Source: Halorussus halobius (lineage in GTDB: Archaea > Halobacteriota > Halobacteria > Halobacteriales > Haladaptataceae). Taken from it: a stretch of 64,000 nt of DNA. The position numbers and the translations under genes were made by a program. Of this stretch, positions 22,702 through 29,928 are shown piece after piece. The notes below the pieces were generated by a model. The model was not told where the DNA came from and searched no databases. It saw only the letters and a program-made list of their open reading frames with translations. The stretch lies in the NCBI RefSeq assembly GCF_004765805.1, contig NZ_ML219773.1, positions 1,167,395-1,231,394 on the forward strand, in the 5' to 3' direction. Every line of letters begins with the position of its first letter. Within the stretch, counting starts at the first letter, position 1.

Positions 22702-23868
22702 ATGACCGAGAAAGTCGTCGTGCTCGGCGCGGGCTACGCCGGCGCGCGCGCCATCCAGACGCTCGAATCGGAGCTCGACCGGGTCGACGCCGACCTGACG
22801 TGGGTCTCCGAGACCGATTATCACCTCGTCCTGCACGAGACCCACCGGGTCGTCCGCGACCCCGGCGTGCAGGACGACGTCACGATTCCGGTCGGCCAGA
22901 TTGCCGCGCCGGACACCGAGTTCGTACAGGCCACGGTCGAGGGCGTCGACGTCGACGAGCAGGTGGTCGCCCTCGACGACGGGGAGGTCGAGTACGACTA
23001 CCTGCTGGTCGCGCTCGGCAGTCAGACCGCCTACTACGGCATCCCCGGGATGGAAGAGCACGCGCTCACGCTCAAGAGCCTCGACGACGCGCTCGACATC
23101 CACGAGCGGGTCGCTCAGGCCGCCAGCGAGGCCTCGCGCAACGACCCCGCCCAGATCGTCATCGGTGGCGCGGGGCTGTCGGGCATCCAGACCGCCGGCG
23201 AGGTGGCTGAGTTCCGCGACGAGCGTCGCGCACCCGTCGACGTCTACCTCGTGGAGGCGCTCGACGAGATCATGCCCGGACAGGACTCGGAGCTCCAGGG
23301 CGCGGTCCGCAAGCGCCTCGAGGACGCGGACGTCGAGATCATGACCGACGACCCCATCACGGAAGCCGACGAGGACGCCATCCACTTCGACGAGGGCGAC
23401 TCGCTGGCGTACGACGTGTTCGTCTGGACCGGCGGCATCACCGGGCAGGACGCGCTCGACGACGCCGGCCTCGACGACGAGCACAACCGTATCAACGCCG
23501 AGTCGGACTTCCGGACGAGCGACGACCGGGTGTTCGCCATCGGCGACTCGGCTATCGTCGACCAGGGCGACGACCCCGCACCGCCGACCGCGCAGGCCGC
23601 GTGGCAGGCCGCCGAAGTCGCCGGGAAGAACGTCGCTCGCACCATCGGCGGGCAACCGCTGGAGACGTGGAGTTACGACGACAAGGGCACGCTCGTCTCG
23701 GTCGGCGAGAAGGCCGTCGCTCACGACGTGCAGGCCGGCCCCGTCTCGGTCCCGGTCCGCACGTTCAACTCCTACCCCGCGAAGTTCCTCAAGAAGTTCG
23801 TCGCCGCGCGCTGGATTGCCGACGTCACCTCGTGGTCGCGCGCGCTGCGGGCGTGGGACTCGCTGTAG
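22702..23868 (+). CDS. FAD-dependent NAD(P)H dehydrogenase, type II (NDH-2-like)
   Basis: The 388-aa enzyme has two dinucleotide-binding folds: FAD near the N-terminus (VVVLGAGYAGARAIQTLE) and NAD(P)H in the middle (VIGGAGLSGIQTAGEVAEF), followed by the flavin motif VFAIGDSAIVD. A hydrophobic C-terminal segment (FNSYPAKFLKKFVAARWIAD) fits membrane attachment. Such enzymes pass electrons from NADH to menaquinone without pumping protons. The start is ATG 22702 (MTEKVVVLGAG). The 253 bases upstream hold no other gene. It has no operon partner. Confidence 0.87.
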   Translation: MTEKVVVLGAGYAGARAIQTLESELDRVDADLTWVSETDYHLVLHETHRVVRDPGVQDDVTIPVGQIAAPDTEFVQATVEGVDVDEQVVALDDGEVEYDYLLVALGSQTAYYGIPGMEEHALTLKSLDDALDIHERVAQAASEASRNDPAQIVIGGAGLSGIQTAGEVAEFRDERRAPVDVYLVEALDEIMPGQDSELQGAVRKRLEDADVEIMTDDPITEADEDAIHFDEGDSLAYDVFVWTGGITGQDALDDAGLDDEHNRINAESDFRTSDDRVFAIGDSAIVDQGDDPAPPTAQAAWQAAEVAGKNVARTIGGQPLETWSYDDKGTLVSVGEKAVAHDVQAGPVSVPVRTFNSYPAKFLKKFVAARWIADVTSWSRALRAWDSL

Positions 23869-24025
23869 GGGATACCGCACGAGTAGTCGGTAACTCGCGT
23901 TCGTTCGGCTACGGTGACCGTGGCACGCCGGTCCCGGTAAGTCCGTGGTGCGAACTGACCGGCTGTTTCATACAGGATTCTGAATAGAGCCACGTATCGG
24001 CAATTACTGGTACTCACGCACTCCG

Positions 24026-24532
24026 TTATGCTGCTTCGTCCTCCTCACTATCATATATCTTCCAACTACCGTCGTCTATTCGCAGGGAGTAGATTCGCGC
24101 TCTCGTCGACTCCTTGTTGTTTTCCGGGTTTTCGATGTGGACCACTGAGCTTACCGTGGCGGTGTTCTCATTTTCTTCGGTTATCTCGATCGATTGAATC
24201 GTCGCGTTGAGGACCTCGTTTCGTTCGGCCTCCTCCTCGCTGTATTCGATAACGTTCCCGTCAGGGTGGAGGATGGCGTTTGCTTCCTGTGCTTCGCCGG
24301 CAAATACAGCGGTCAAATATGCCCGGACAGCTTCTTTGGGGGTTTCTGTCGGAGTCTGGACCGTCGTCGATTCTGCAGTAGTCTGGGCTGTCGTCGAGTC
24401 TCCTCGTGCCGTCGTGGACAGCGTCGCGTTCTCCGTCGTGTCTTGTCCATCATTATTGTCGGCGCTTTGCGAGCATCCTGCGATACTACTTATCGCCGCG
24501 GTCGCCCCGACGAGGTATCGTCTCCGATCCAT
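24026..24532 (-). CDS. Tat-exported lipoprotein with small globular domain
   Basis: The 168-aa protein begins MDRRRYLVGATAAISSIAGC: a twin-arginine signal ending in a lipobox (SIAG/C), so it should be lipid-anchored outside the cell. About 45 Thr/Ser-rich residues form a linker. The C-terminal part (KEAVRAYLTAVFAGEAQEAN through WKIYDSEE) has the alpha+beta pattern of NTF2/DUF4878-type domains. ATG 24532 is preferred over an upstream GTG at 24544. Its DNA is less GC-rich than its neighbours. The function is unknown. Confidence 0.72.
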   Translation of the reverse strand: MDRRRYLVGATAAISSIAGCSQSADNNDGQDTTENATLSTTARGDSTTAQTTAESTTVQTPTETPKEAVRAYLTAVFAGEAQEANAILHPDGNVIEYSEEEAERNEVLNATIQSIEITEENENTATVSSVVHIENPENNKESTRARIYSLRIDDGSWKIYDSEEDEAA

Positions 24533-24669
24533 AATCCCGGGCACTCATGGCACGGGTTAGTCGTTTCGATAGCCGCATCTATATTTTGAGGCGTCAGTCG
24601 GTGAATACGGATTATACGTACCGCTAGTTACGTGAGCAACGTCGTCTCGAGGGAATCGAACTCCCGCCA

Positions 24670-25098
24670 CTACCCCCGTTCGTCGAGAATCCGGTCGATT
24701 ATCCGACCGGTCGACAGCAACTCGTCGTCGTACTCGGGGTCGCGCGGACTCGCGCGCTCGACCTTACAGTCGATGCCGCGCCGCGCGAGTTCGTCTTCGA
24801 TGGCGGCCTCGTCGTGGTGCTGGTCGAACCCGAGCGCGATGACGTCGGGGTCGAGTTCCTCGATGGGGGCGAAGATGTCCTCGGGGTGGCCCACGCGGGC
24901 GTCGTCGACCGCGTCGAGCGCGGCCACCACGTCCCGGCGCTGGCGGTTGGGCAGGACGGGCGGTTCCTTGTGGCTGACGTTCTCCCGGCGGGCGACGATG
25001 ACGGTGAGTCGGTCGCCCATCCCGGCGGCGTCCCGGAGGTAGTGGACGTGGCCGGGGTGGAGCAGGTCGAAGGTCCCCTGTGCGACCACGTGGGTCAT
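24670..25098 (-). CDS. ribL: FAD synthase (archaeal cytidylyltransferase type)
   Basis: This 142-aa nucleotidyltransferase adenylates FMN to FAD in archaea. The HxGH signature is in [16 protein letters not shown] and the C-terminal nucleotide motif is in [11 protein letters not shown] (ISSTR-like). Length and motifs match the archaeal RibL family, which is distinct from bacterial RibF. The start at 25096-25098 ([11 protein letters not shown]) is set by the conserved N-terminus. It follows the JAMM protease gene on the same strand after 67 bases and may be co-transcribed with it. Confidence 0.88.
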   Translation of the reverse strand: MTHVVAQGTFDLLHPGHVHYLRDAAGMGDRLTVIVARRENVSHKEPPVLPNRQRRDVVAALDAVDDARVGHPEDIFAPIEELDPDVIALGFDQHHDEAAIEDELARRGIDCKVERASPRDPEYDDELLSTGRIIDRILDERG

Positions 25099-25165
25099 AC
25101 CGGACGCCTCGCTGGCGGCTCGTCGCTCGTCGCCTCGCTTCGCGTCTCGTCGTGTTCCTCGTGTC

Positions 25166-25672
25166 TCATCGTGTGTCCTCGTCGAAGTCGTAGTCGAGTT
25201 CGGCGTCGATGTCTTCCTGCGTGAAGTCGAAGAACGATTCGCCTTCCGGGAGCGACACGTCAAGTACGTCGAGGTCCCGGGGCTCGCCTTTCCGGTCGAA
25301 CGCCTTCCAGTCGCCCCGCTCGTAGGGGTAGCCGATGATGACGTGGACCTTCCCCCGGCCGAAGGTGGCCAGGTCCTCCTTGCTGGGCTTGAGCACGCCG
25401 TTGGGATGGGAGTGGACCGACCCGACCGAGTTGAAGTCGTTGGGGACCTGGCTGGTCTTAACCGTGGCGCTCACGGGGTTGGTGTCGGTGCCGGGGATGA
25501 CCAGGACGTCGGTGATGACGGTGCCGTCGCGGTCGAGACCCAGGGCTCGGGCGTCCTCGCCCCGGAGGAAGCCCATGTACTCGTGGGGATGGGCGTCCGC
25601 CGAGGCTTCGAGCGCGAACTGCATGGCGTCCTCGGCGATGCCGAGAATCTCGCTCGACCGGAACAGCCGCAT
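25166..25672 (-). CDS. JAMM/MPN-domain metalloprotease
   Basis: This 168-aa stand-alone JAB1/MPN domain has the full JAMM zinc site: the glutamate in HPHEYMGFL and the [14 protein letters not shown] motif (HxHP...SxxD). Archaeal JAMM proteases remove SAMP ubiquitin-like modifiers, which fits, but the substrate here is not shown. The C-terminal 25 residues are very acidic ([18 protein letters not shown]). The start is ATG 25670-25672 ([11 protein letters not shown]). Residues predicted upstream in the same frame come from repeat DNA and are not conserved. Confidence 0.85.
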   Translation of the reverse strand: MRLFRSSEILGIAEDAMQFALEASADAHPHEYMGFLRGEDARALGLDRDGTVITDVLVIPGTDTNPVSATVKTSQVPNDFNSVGSVHSHPNGVLKPSKEDLATFGRGKVHVIIGYPYERGDWKAFDRKGEPRDLDVLDVSLPEGESFFDFTQEDIDAELDYDFDEDTR

Positions 25673-26164
25673 GCCCAACCCTCCGGTCGGCCGCGTTCTA
25701 AAGGTTGCGAACCGCCGGGCGAGTGGTGGGATGTGCGGTGAGGTCCGACGACGTGACCGCGAACGCTCTCGGCGCGCTTTCCGATGCTGGAACAGCAAAC
25801 AGGTTCTCGAAGGCCCTCGGCGCGCTCTCAGACGCTGGAACCGTACCCAACTCCTCGAAAGCCCTCGGCGCGCTCGCCACCGGAAGACGTTCCTGCTCGC
25901 CTGCGGCTGCGCGGGCTGCGACTTCCGAGGTCTCGTTCGCTTTGCTCACGAGACGGTCGCTCCGCAGGATATTCGCGGCTCTCCGCACTGCCTGCCGCGA
26001 ATAGTTGCCTGCGGAGACGACCACGCGGACGCGAGCGCACCTCGCCCTTTCAGTCCGCCAAGGATGCTGTTAGATTCACCGAGCGTACCGAATCGGTGGT
26101 CGCGCACTCTGAGTGACACCCCGGGCGCTCCCAAGCCCTTCGTCCGGCCCCGTCGAGTCGCGCC
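25673..26164. repeat. Non-coding gap with 48-bp tandem repeats and stem-loops
   Basis: I see no real gene in this 492-base gap. The core CTCGGCGCGCT recurs at 25768, 25816 and 25864, exactly 48 bases apart, with most of the intervening sequence conserved (GCTGGAAC, CTCGAA). Because 48 is divisible by three, open frames on both strands carry 16-residue repeats, but neither has a credible start or conserved pattern. Further right are a 7-bp hairpin (GTCTCGT/ACGAGAC, 25930-25954) and a nested stem-loop (25960-26016). Confidence 0.6.
25960..26016. repeat. Nested imperfect stem-loop
   Basis: The outer arms CTCCGCAGG/CCTGCGGAG (25960-25968 and 26008-26016) enclose inner arms ATTCGCGG/CCGCGAAT (25971-25978 and 25995-26002), giving 17 paired bases with a small asymmetric bulge. 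It lies between two minus-strand genes and may end the ZIP-transporter transcript or encode a small structured RNA. Confidence 0.45.
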
Positions 26165-27004
26165 CTACGCCCCGAACTCCAGCAGCCACCACGCCGCGAA
26201 CACGACGACGCCGCCCAGTCCCGTGCTGGCCACCGCCCGGACCCGGAGGCGGTCGAGCAGCGCGTGGGCGTCGTCGGTCACGCTCGCCACCTCGTACACC
26301 TCGCCGCCGAGTTCACACCGCGGCAGGAAGTCCATCGCGACGTGGAGGAAGACCCCGGCCGCGAACCCGAACACGACCGCGTTGAACGGCCCGCTGGAGG
26401 GGAGATTCAGGAGCGCGGCCGGAATCGCGGTGAGGCCGACCCCCGCCGCCGGGAGCAACAGGACCGACACCGACTTGTCCGCGCGTCGGAGTCGGTCGGC
26501 CGCCGCGTAGCCCGCCGGCCCCTTGTGGGAGACGATGGCCAGCCCGAGCAACAGTCCGAGGTCGGGCATGTTGCCGTAGACGATGCCGATGATGGCCCCG
26601 GCCGCCAGCGCGTGGGCGGTGAGTTCGGCCGCCGTGTGGTCGAACGGCAGGTCGACGTGGGTCGCCCGGTGGCCGAGCGTGTGGGCCGAGAAGCCGACGA
26701 GGATGCCCAGCGCGACGCCGAAGCCGCCGAACTTCGGGTGGTGACCGATCGCGTCCGGGACGATGAACGCGGCCGCGCTGGCGATCATCGCGCCGCTGGC
26801 GAGGCCGTAGCCCCAGACCAGTCGCGTCGCGTCGGTCGAGGCTCCCGTCCGACCGCCCAGCAGGGCCGCCCCCGCCATCGCGGCGAACGCCACCCACGAG
26901 ATGCCGACGACTTTCCCGACCTCGGGCACCCCGGCCGAGAGCGCGAGTGGCGTCAGCACGACGAGCGCGAGCAGTCCGAGGAGTCCGAAGCGGGAGAGAC
27001 GCAT
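26165..27004 (-). CDS. ZIP-family metal transporter
   Basis: This 279-aa membrane protein has about eight helices. It has the ZIP pattern of metal-binding histidines in helices 4 and 5: DHTAAELTAHALAAG and LAIVSHKGPAGYAAAD. The helix-4 form differs from the classic HNxPEG. Family members move zinc, iron or manganese into the cytoplasm. The start is ATG 27002-27004 (MRLSRFGLLGLL), directly preceded by an AT-rich palindromic region (27006-27033) that looks like promoter plus metalloregulator site. It is divergent from the Nif3-like gene. Confidence 0.82.
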   Translation of the reverse strand: MRLSRFGLLGLLALVVLTPLALSAGVPEVGKVVGISWVAFAAMAGAALLGGRTGASTDATRLVWGYGLASGAMIASAAAFIVPDAIGHHPKFGGFGVALGILVGFSAHTLGHRATHVDLPFDHTAAELTAHALAAGAIIGIVYGNMPDLGLLLGLAIVSHKGPAGYAAADRLRRADKSVSVLLLPAAGVGLTAIPAALLNLPSSGPFNAVVFGFAAGVFLHVAMDFLPRCELGGEVYEVASVTDDAHALLDRLRVRAVASTGLGGVVVFAAWWLLEFGA

Positions 27005-27005
27005 G

Positions 27006-27033
27006 TTATTAAACTTAATATTCGAATTAATAA
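27006..27033 (-). promoter_or_regulatory. AT-rich palindromic promoter/operator of the ZIP gene
   Basis: 28 bases with only three G/C in a GC-rich background. The ends TTATTAA and TTAATAA are inverted repeats and the centre holds TTCGAA. It starts two bases from the ZIP ATG, so it covers the expected start site and TATA region. A metal-dependent repressor site is a natural reading, but no known consensus is matched. Confidence 0.45.
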
Positions 27034-27143
27034 GCTCGTCGGTTCCAGGCGACTCGCCCGCGAGTCGTGAACCGTCCGGGGCCGCGTCGACTCCGCGACG
27101 CGAGAACCGGAGATACAAATCCCCGCCGCCCGCAGATTCGAGC

Positions 27144-27911
27144 ATGGAACTGGCCGAACTCGTCTCCCGGTACGACGACCGCCTGCGAACCGACGCCTTC
27201 GCCGACGTGGACGCCAGCGCCAACGGCCTCCAGGTCGGTCCCGACCGACGCGAGGTCGAGACGGTCGCGTTCGCGGTCGACGCCGCCGCCCAGACCGCTC
27301 AGGTCGCGGCCGAGCGCGGCGCGGACCTGTTGGTAACCCACCACGGCGTCTCGTGGGGCGGCATCGAGCGCGTGACCGGCCGCCAGTACGGCCGCATCGC
27401 GCCGCTCGTGAACGAGGACGTTGCGCTGTACGTCTCCCACCTCCCGCTCGACGCCCACCCGGAACTGGGCAACGCCGCCGGCGTGGCCGACCTGCTCGAC
27501 CTCGACGACCGCGAGCCCTTCGGCGAGCTGGGCCCTGAACACCTCGGCCAGCGCGGACGCGCGCCGGAGCCGATTCCGACCGACCGGGTGCGCGAGACCC
27601 TCGAATCGGAACTCGACCACTTCGGGCAGGGCGTGCGCGTCCTCGACTTCGGGCCGGAGGAACTGGAGGACGTGGCGGTCCTGACCGGGAGCGGCACCGA
27701 CTGGCTCGACGAGGCCGCCGCGAAGGGCGTCGACGCCCTCGTAACCGGCGAGGGGAAGGGGAAGGTGTACCACGAGGCCCGCGAGGCCGGCCTGACGGTG
27801 TTTCTCGCGGGCCACTACGCCACCGAGACGTTCGGCGTGCGGTCGCTCCAGTCGCTGGCCGACGACTGGGGCCTCGAGACGACGTTCGTCGACGCGCCGA
27901 CCGGCCTGTGA
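27144..27911 (+). CDS. Nif3-like dinuclear metal-centre protein
   Basis: This 255-aa member of the NIF3/YbgI (GTP cyclohydrolase I type 2-like) family forms hexameric rings with a two-metal site. Metal-binding motifs are LLVTHHGVSWGG near residue 70, LPLDAHPELGN near residue 110, and the C-terminal LAGHYATETFG. Its biochemical role is unsettled across the family. The start is ATG 27144 (MELAELVSRYDD). The DUF488 gene follows after 7 bases, probably in one transcript. Confidence 0.87.
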   Translation: MELAELVSRYDDRLRTDAFADVDASANGLQVGPDRREVETVAFAVDAAAQTAQVAAERGADLLVTHHGVSWGGIERVTGRQYGRIAPLVNEDVALYVSHLPLDAHPELGNAAGVADLLDLDDREPFGELGPEHLGQRGRAPEPIPTDRVRETLESELDHFGQGVRVLDFGPEELEDVAVLTGSGTDWLDEAAAKGVDALVTGEGKGKVYHEAREAGLTVFLAGHYATETFGVRSLQSLADDWGLETTFVDAPTGL

Positions 27912-27918
27912 GCGCGAG

Positions 27919-28356
27919 GTGACGACCGTGCCCCAACTCCGCGACACCTACCACGCCGCGCTCCAGCACGGCCACGTCGACCCGGACGACTCGGCGCTCG
28001 TGGTCGGCGTCGTCCGCCGACCCAGCTACGGCATCGGCACCTACCTCGACCGGAACGTCCCCGAACTCGCGACGCCCGACGACCTGCTGGACGAGTTCAA
28101 GAGCCGCCTCGACGAGGTCGGCGGGGACGACGACGGCCCGACCCACGACGAGGTCTGGAACGAGGTCGACTTCGGCGAGCGCTACCGCGACCACCTCCGG
28201 AACCCGGAGCCCCGGCGCGCGATGGACGACCTGCTCGGCGAACTCGAATCGCGGGACGTCTGGCTGGTCTGCTACGAGAACACCGACGACAAGCGATGCC
28301 ACCGGACGATTCTGAAGGCTGTACTGCGAGAACGTGCGGCGTCCAAGCGCGAGTGA
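27919..28356 (+). CDS. DUF488 family protein
   Basis: This 145-aa protein has the family's C-terminal signature with conserved cysteines and histidine in VCYENTDDKRCHRTIL. DUF488 proteins are small and cytoplasmic, with no established reaction. The start is a GTG at 27919, 7 bases after the Nif3-like stop. A second GTG at 27928 is possible. It converges on the DAO-family oxidase gene with a 6-base gap. Confidence 0.8.
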   Translation: MTTVPQLRDTYHAALQHGHVDPDDSALVVGVVRRPSYGIGTYLDRNVPELATPDDLLDEFKSRLDEVGGDDDGPTHDEVWNEVDFGERYRDHLRNPEPRRAMDDLLGELESRDVWLVCYENTDDKRCHRTILKAVLRERAASKRE

Positions 28357-28362
28357 CCGAAG

Positions 28363-29532
28363 CTACTCGAATCGCTCGATTCCGAATTCGGAGACGTCGG
28401 TTTCTGGCTCCCGGCCCCGGACCATCTCGGCGACCAGCTTGCCGCTGTACGGACCCAGTTGCAGGCCGGTCGCGCCGTGGCCCGTGGCGACGAACGCGCC
28501 GTCGACGCCCGGGACGCCGCCCAGAATCGGGAGCCGGTCGGCCGAGACCGGCCGCAGGCCGACTCGGACCTCGTCGAGTGCGGCGTCGGCCAATCCGGGC
28601 GCGACCCGCAGGGCCTCGTCGAGGACCTCGCGGACCCCGTCGGCCGTGGTGCGTGGCGCGAACCCCGACCCGGTCTCGCGAGTCGCGCCGGCGGCCACCC
28701 GCCCGCCGGGCCAGGGAACGAGGTAGTGACCCCGGAACGGCGAGACGATGGGCCAGTCGCCCGTGTCGCTCCCCGAACCGTCGGCACCGGTCCGATTCGC
28801 ACCGCCGCCCGCGAGGTCGAGGTGGGCTATCTGGCCGCGCTGTGGCTCGACGGGCACCTCGACCCCGAGCTGGTCGCCGAACGCTGGCGACCACGCGCCG
28901 CCTGCGACCACGGCGGACGCGGCCTCGACGGTGCCGGCGTCGGTCCGCACGCCCGCGATTGCGCCGTCCTTCACCAGCAGTTCCTCGGCGTCGGCGGTCC
29001 GGATTTCGAGGCCGTGGTGGTTCCCGGCCCGCCGGAGCGCGGCGGTCAGGAGCTTGCCGTCGACGCGCGCGGCGTCGTCGTAGTAGGCCGCGCGCTCGAC
29101 GTCGGCCAGCGCGGGGAAGCGCTCGCGGGCCTGCGCCGCGGTGACCTCGGCGTACGAGTCGGGGTCGGGTTCGCCGAGCGTCCGCTGGCGCTGTTCGATG
29201 CGGTCGGCCGCGCGGTCGAACGCCTCGACCTCCTCGTCGCCGAGCGCGACGCTGAGCAGTCCGGACCGGTCGTAGCCGACCTCGCCGTCCTGCTCGTCGC
29301 GCAGGGCGGTCACGAGGTCGGGGTAGTAGCCGACCGCCTCGACCGCGAACTCGAACCACGGGTCCGAGCCGGTCCGGCTGCTGGTCGCGGGCGAGAGGAT
29401 GCCCGCGCCCGCGTCGGTCGCCCGGCCCTCGTCCTCGCGGTCCACGAGGACGGCGTCGACCCCGGCGCGCGCGAGGTGGTAGGCGACCGACGACCCGACG
29501 ATGCCACCGCCGACGACCACGGCGTCGTACAT
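28363..29532 (-). CDS. FAD-dependent oxidoreductase, DAO (glycine/D-amino acid oxidase) family
   Basis: The 389-aa enzyme has an N-terminal FAD motif (VVVGGGIVGSSVAYHLARAG) followed by the catalytic/cap region typical of DAO proteins. The C-terminal flavin contact GATGLQLGPYSGKLVAE and the VGLRPVSADRLPILG motif are both intact. It probably oxidises a D-amino acid, glycine, sarcosine or similar amine. The substrate is not readable. The start at 29530-29532 (MYDAVVVGGG) is set by the FAD motif. It is divergent from htrII across a 396-base gap. Confidence 0.85.
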   Translation of the reverse strand: MYDAVVVGGGIVGSSVAYHLARAGVDAVLVDREDEGRATDAGAGILSPATSSRTGSDPWFEFAVEAVGYYPDLVTALRDEQDGEVGYDRSGLLSVALGDEEVEAFDRAADRIEQRQRTLGEPDPDSYAEVTAAQARERFPALADVERAAYYDDAARVDGKLLTAALRRAGNHHGLEIRTADAEELLVKDGAIAGVRTDAGTVEAASAVVAGGAWSPAFGDQLGVEVPVEPQRGQIAHLDLAGGGANRTGADGSGSDTGDWPIVSPFRGHYLVPWPGGRVAAGATRETGSGFAPRTTADGVREVLDEALRVAPGLADAALDEVRVGLRPVSADRLPILGGVPGVDGAFVATGHGATGLQLGPYSGKLVAEMVRGREPETDVSEFGIERFE

Positions 29533-29928
29533 GTCCGGCGGTGGGGGCCGGGGCGACAAAGCTCTGGGGGTCGGCGAACCGGCCGGCACCTGCTCGCCGG
29601 CGCAATGGCAAATATTAAAAAGTCCCCTGTCCATCTTGAATCACGTGTCCGTCGGGTTTCAACGGCCCTACGGTCGCCCGAGCAACGGTCACGCGACGGT
29701 TCTCGACGGACACGGGCCGCCGCCAACCGGCCCCGACAGCCGACCTTCGGGTGCGGCTAATTGAACCGCCGCTGGCGCTCGACCGGCGTCACGCGGGCCC
29801 CTGCGGTAGTTGGCGACACCGTTTTCAGCGCCTCAGTCCGCAAATAAATCCGGTCTCGATTATCAGCACTGATACTAGCACGTAGGCTTATCTTGTCGTG
29901 CTGTCTACGCCACGACAACTACGACAAC
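29533..29928. other. Divergent intergenic region upstream of htrII
   Basis: This 396-base gap has no credible gene. It contains an AT-rich patch near 29607-29622 that could serve the leftward oxidase gene, TATA-like CTTATC near 29887 for the rightward htrII-sopII operon, and an inverted repeat at 29893-29918 described separately. Confidence 0.45.
29893..29918 (+). promoter_or_regulatory. Inverted repeat just before htrII
   Basis: TTGTCGTG (29893-29900) and its exact complement (29911-29918) with a 10-base spacer. It lies between the TATA-like CTTATC and the htrII ATG at 29929, so it could be an operator over the transcription start or a leader hairpin. Confidence 0.4.

Noticed and set aside
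25698..26024. 108-residue minus-strand frame with ASESAPRAFE repeats
   Set aside because: The repeat arises from 48-bp tandem DNA and an equally good frame exists on the opposite strand. There is no credible start or neighbour support.
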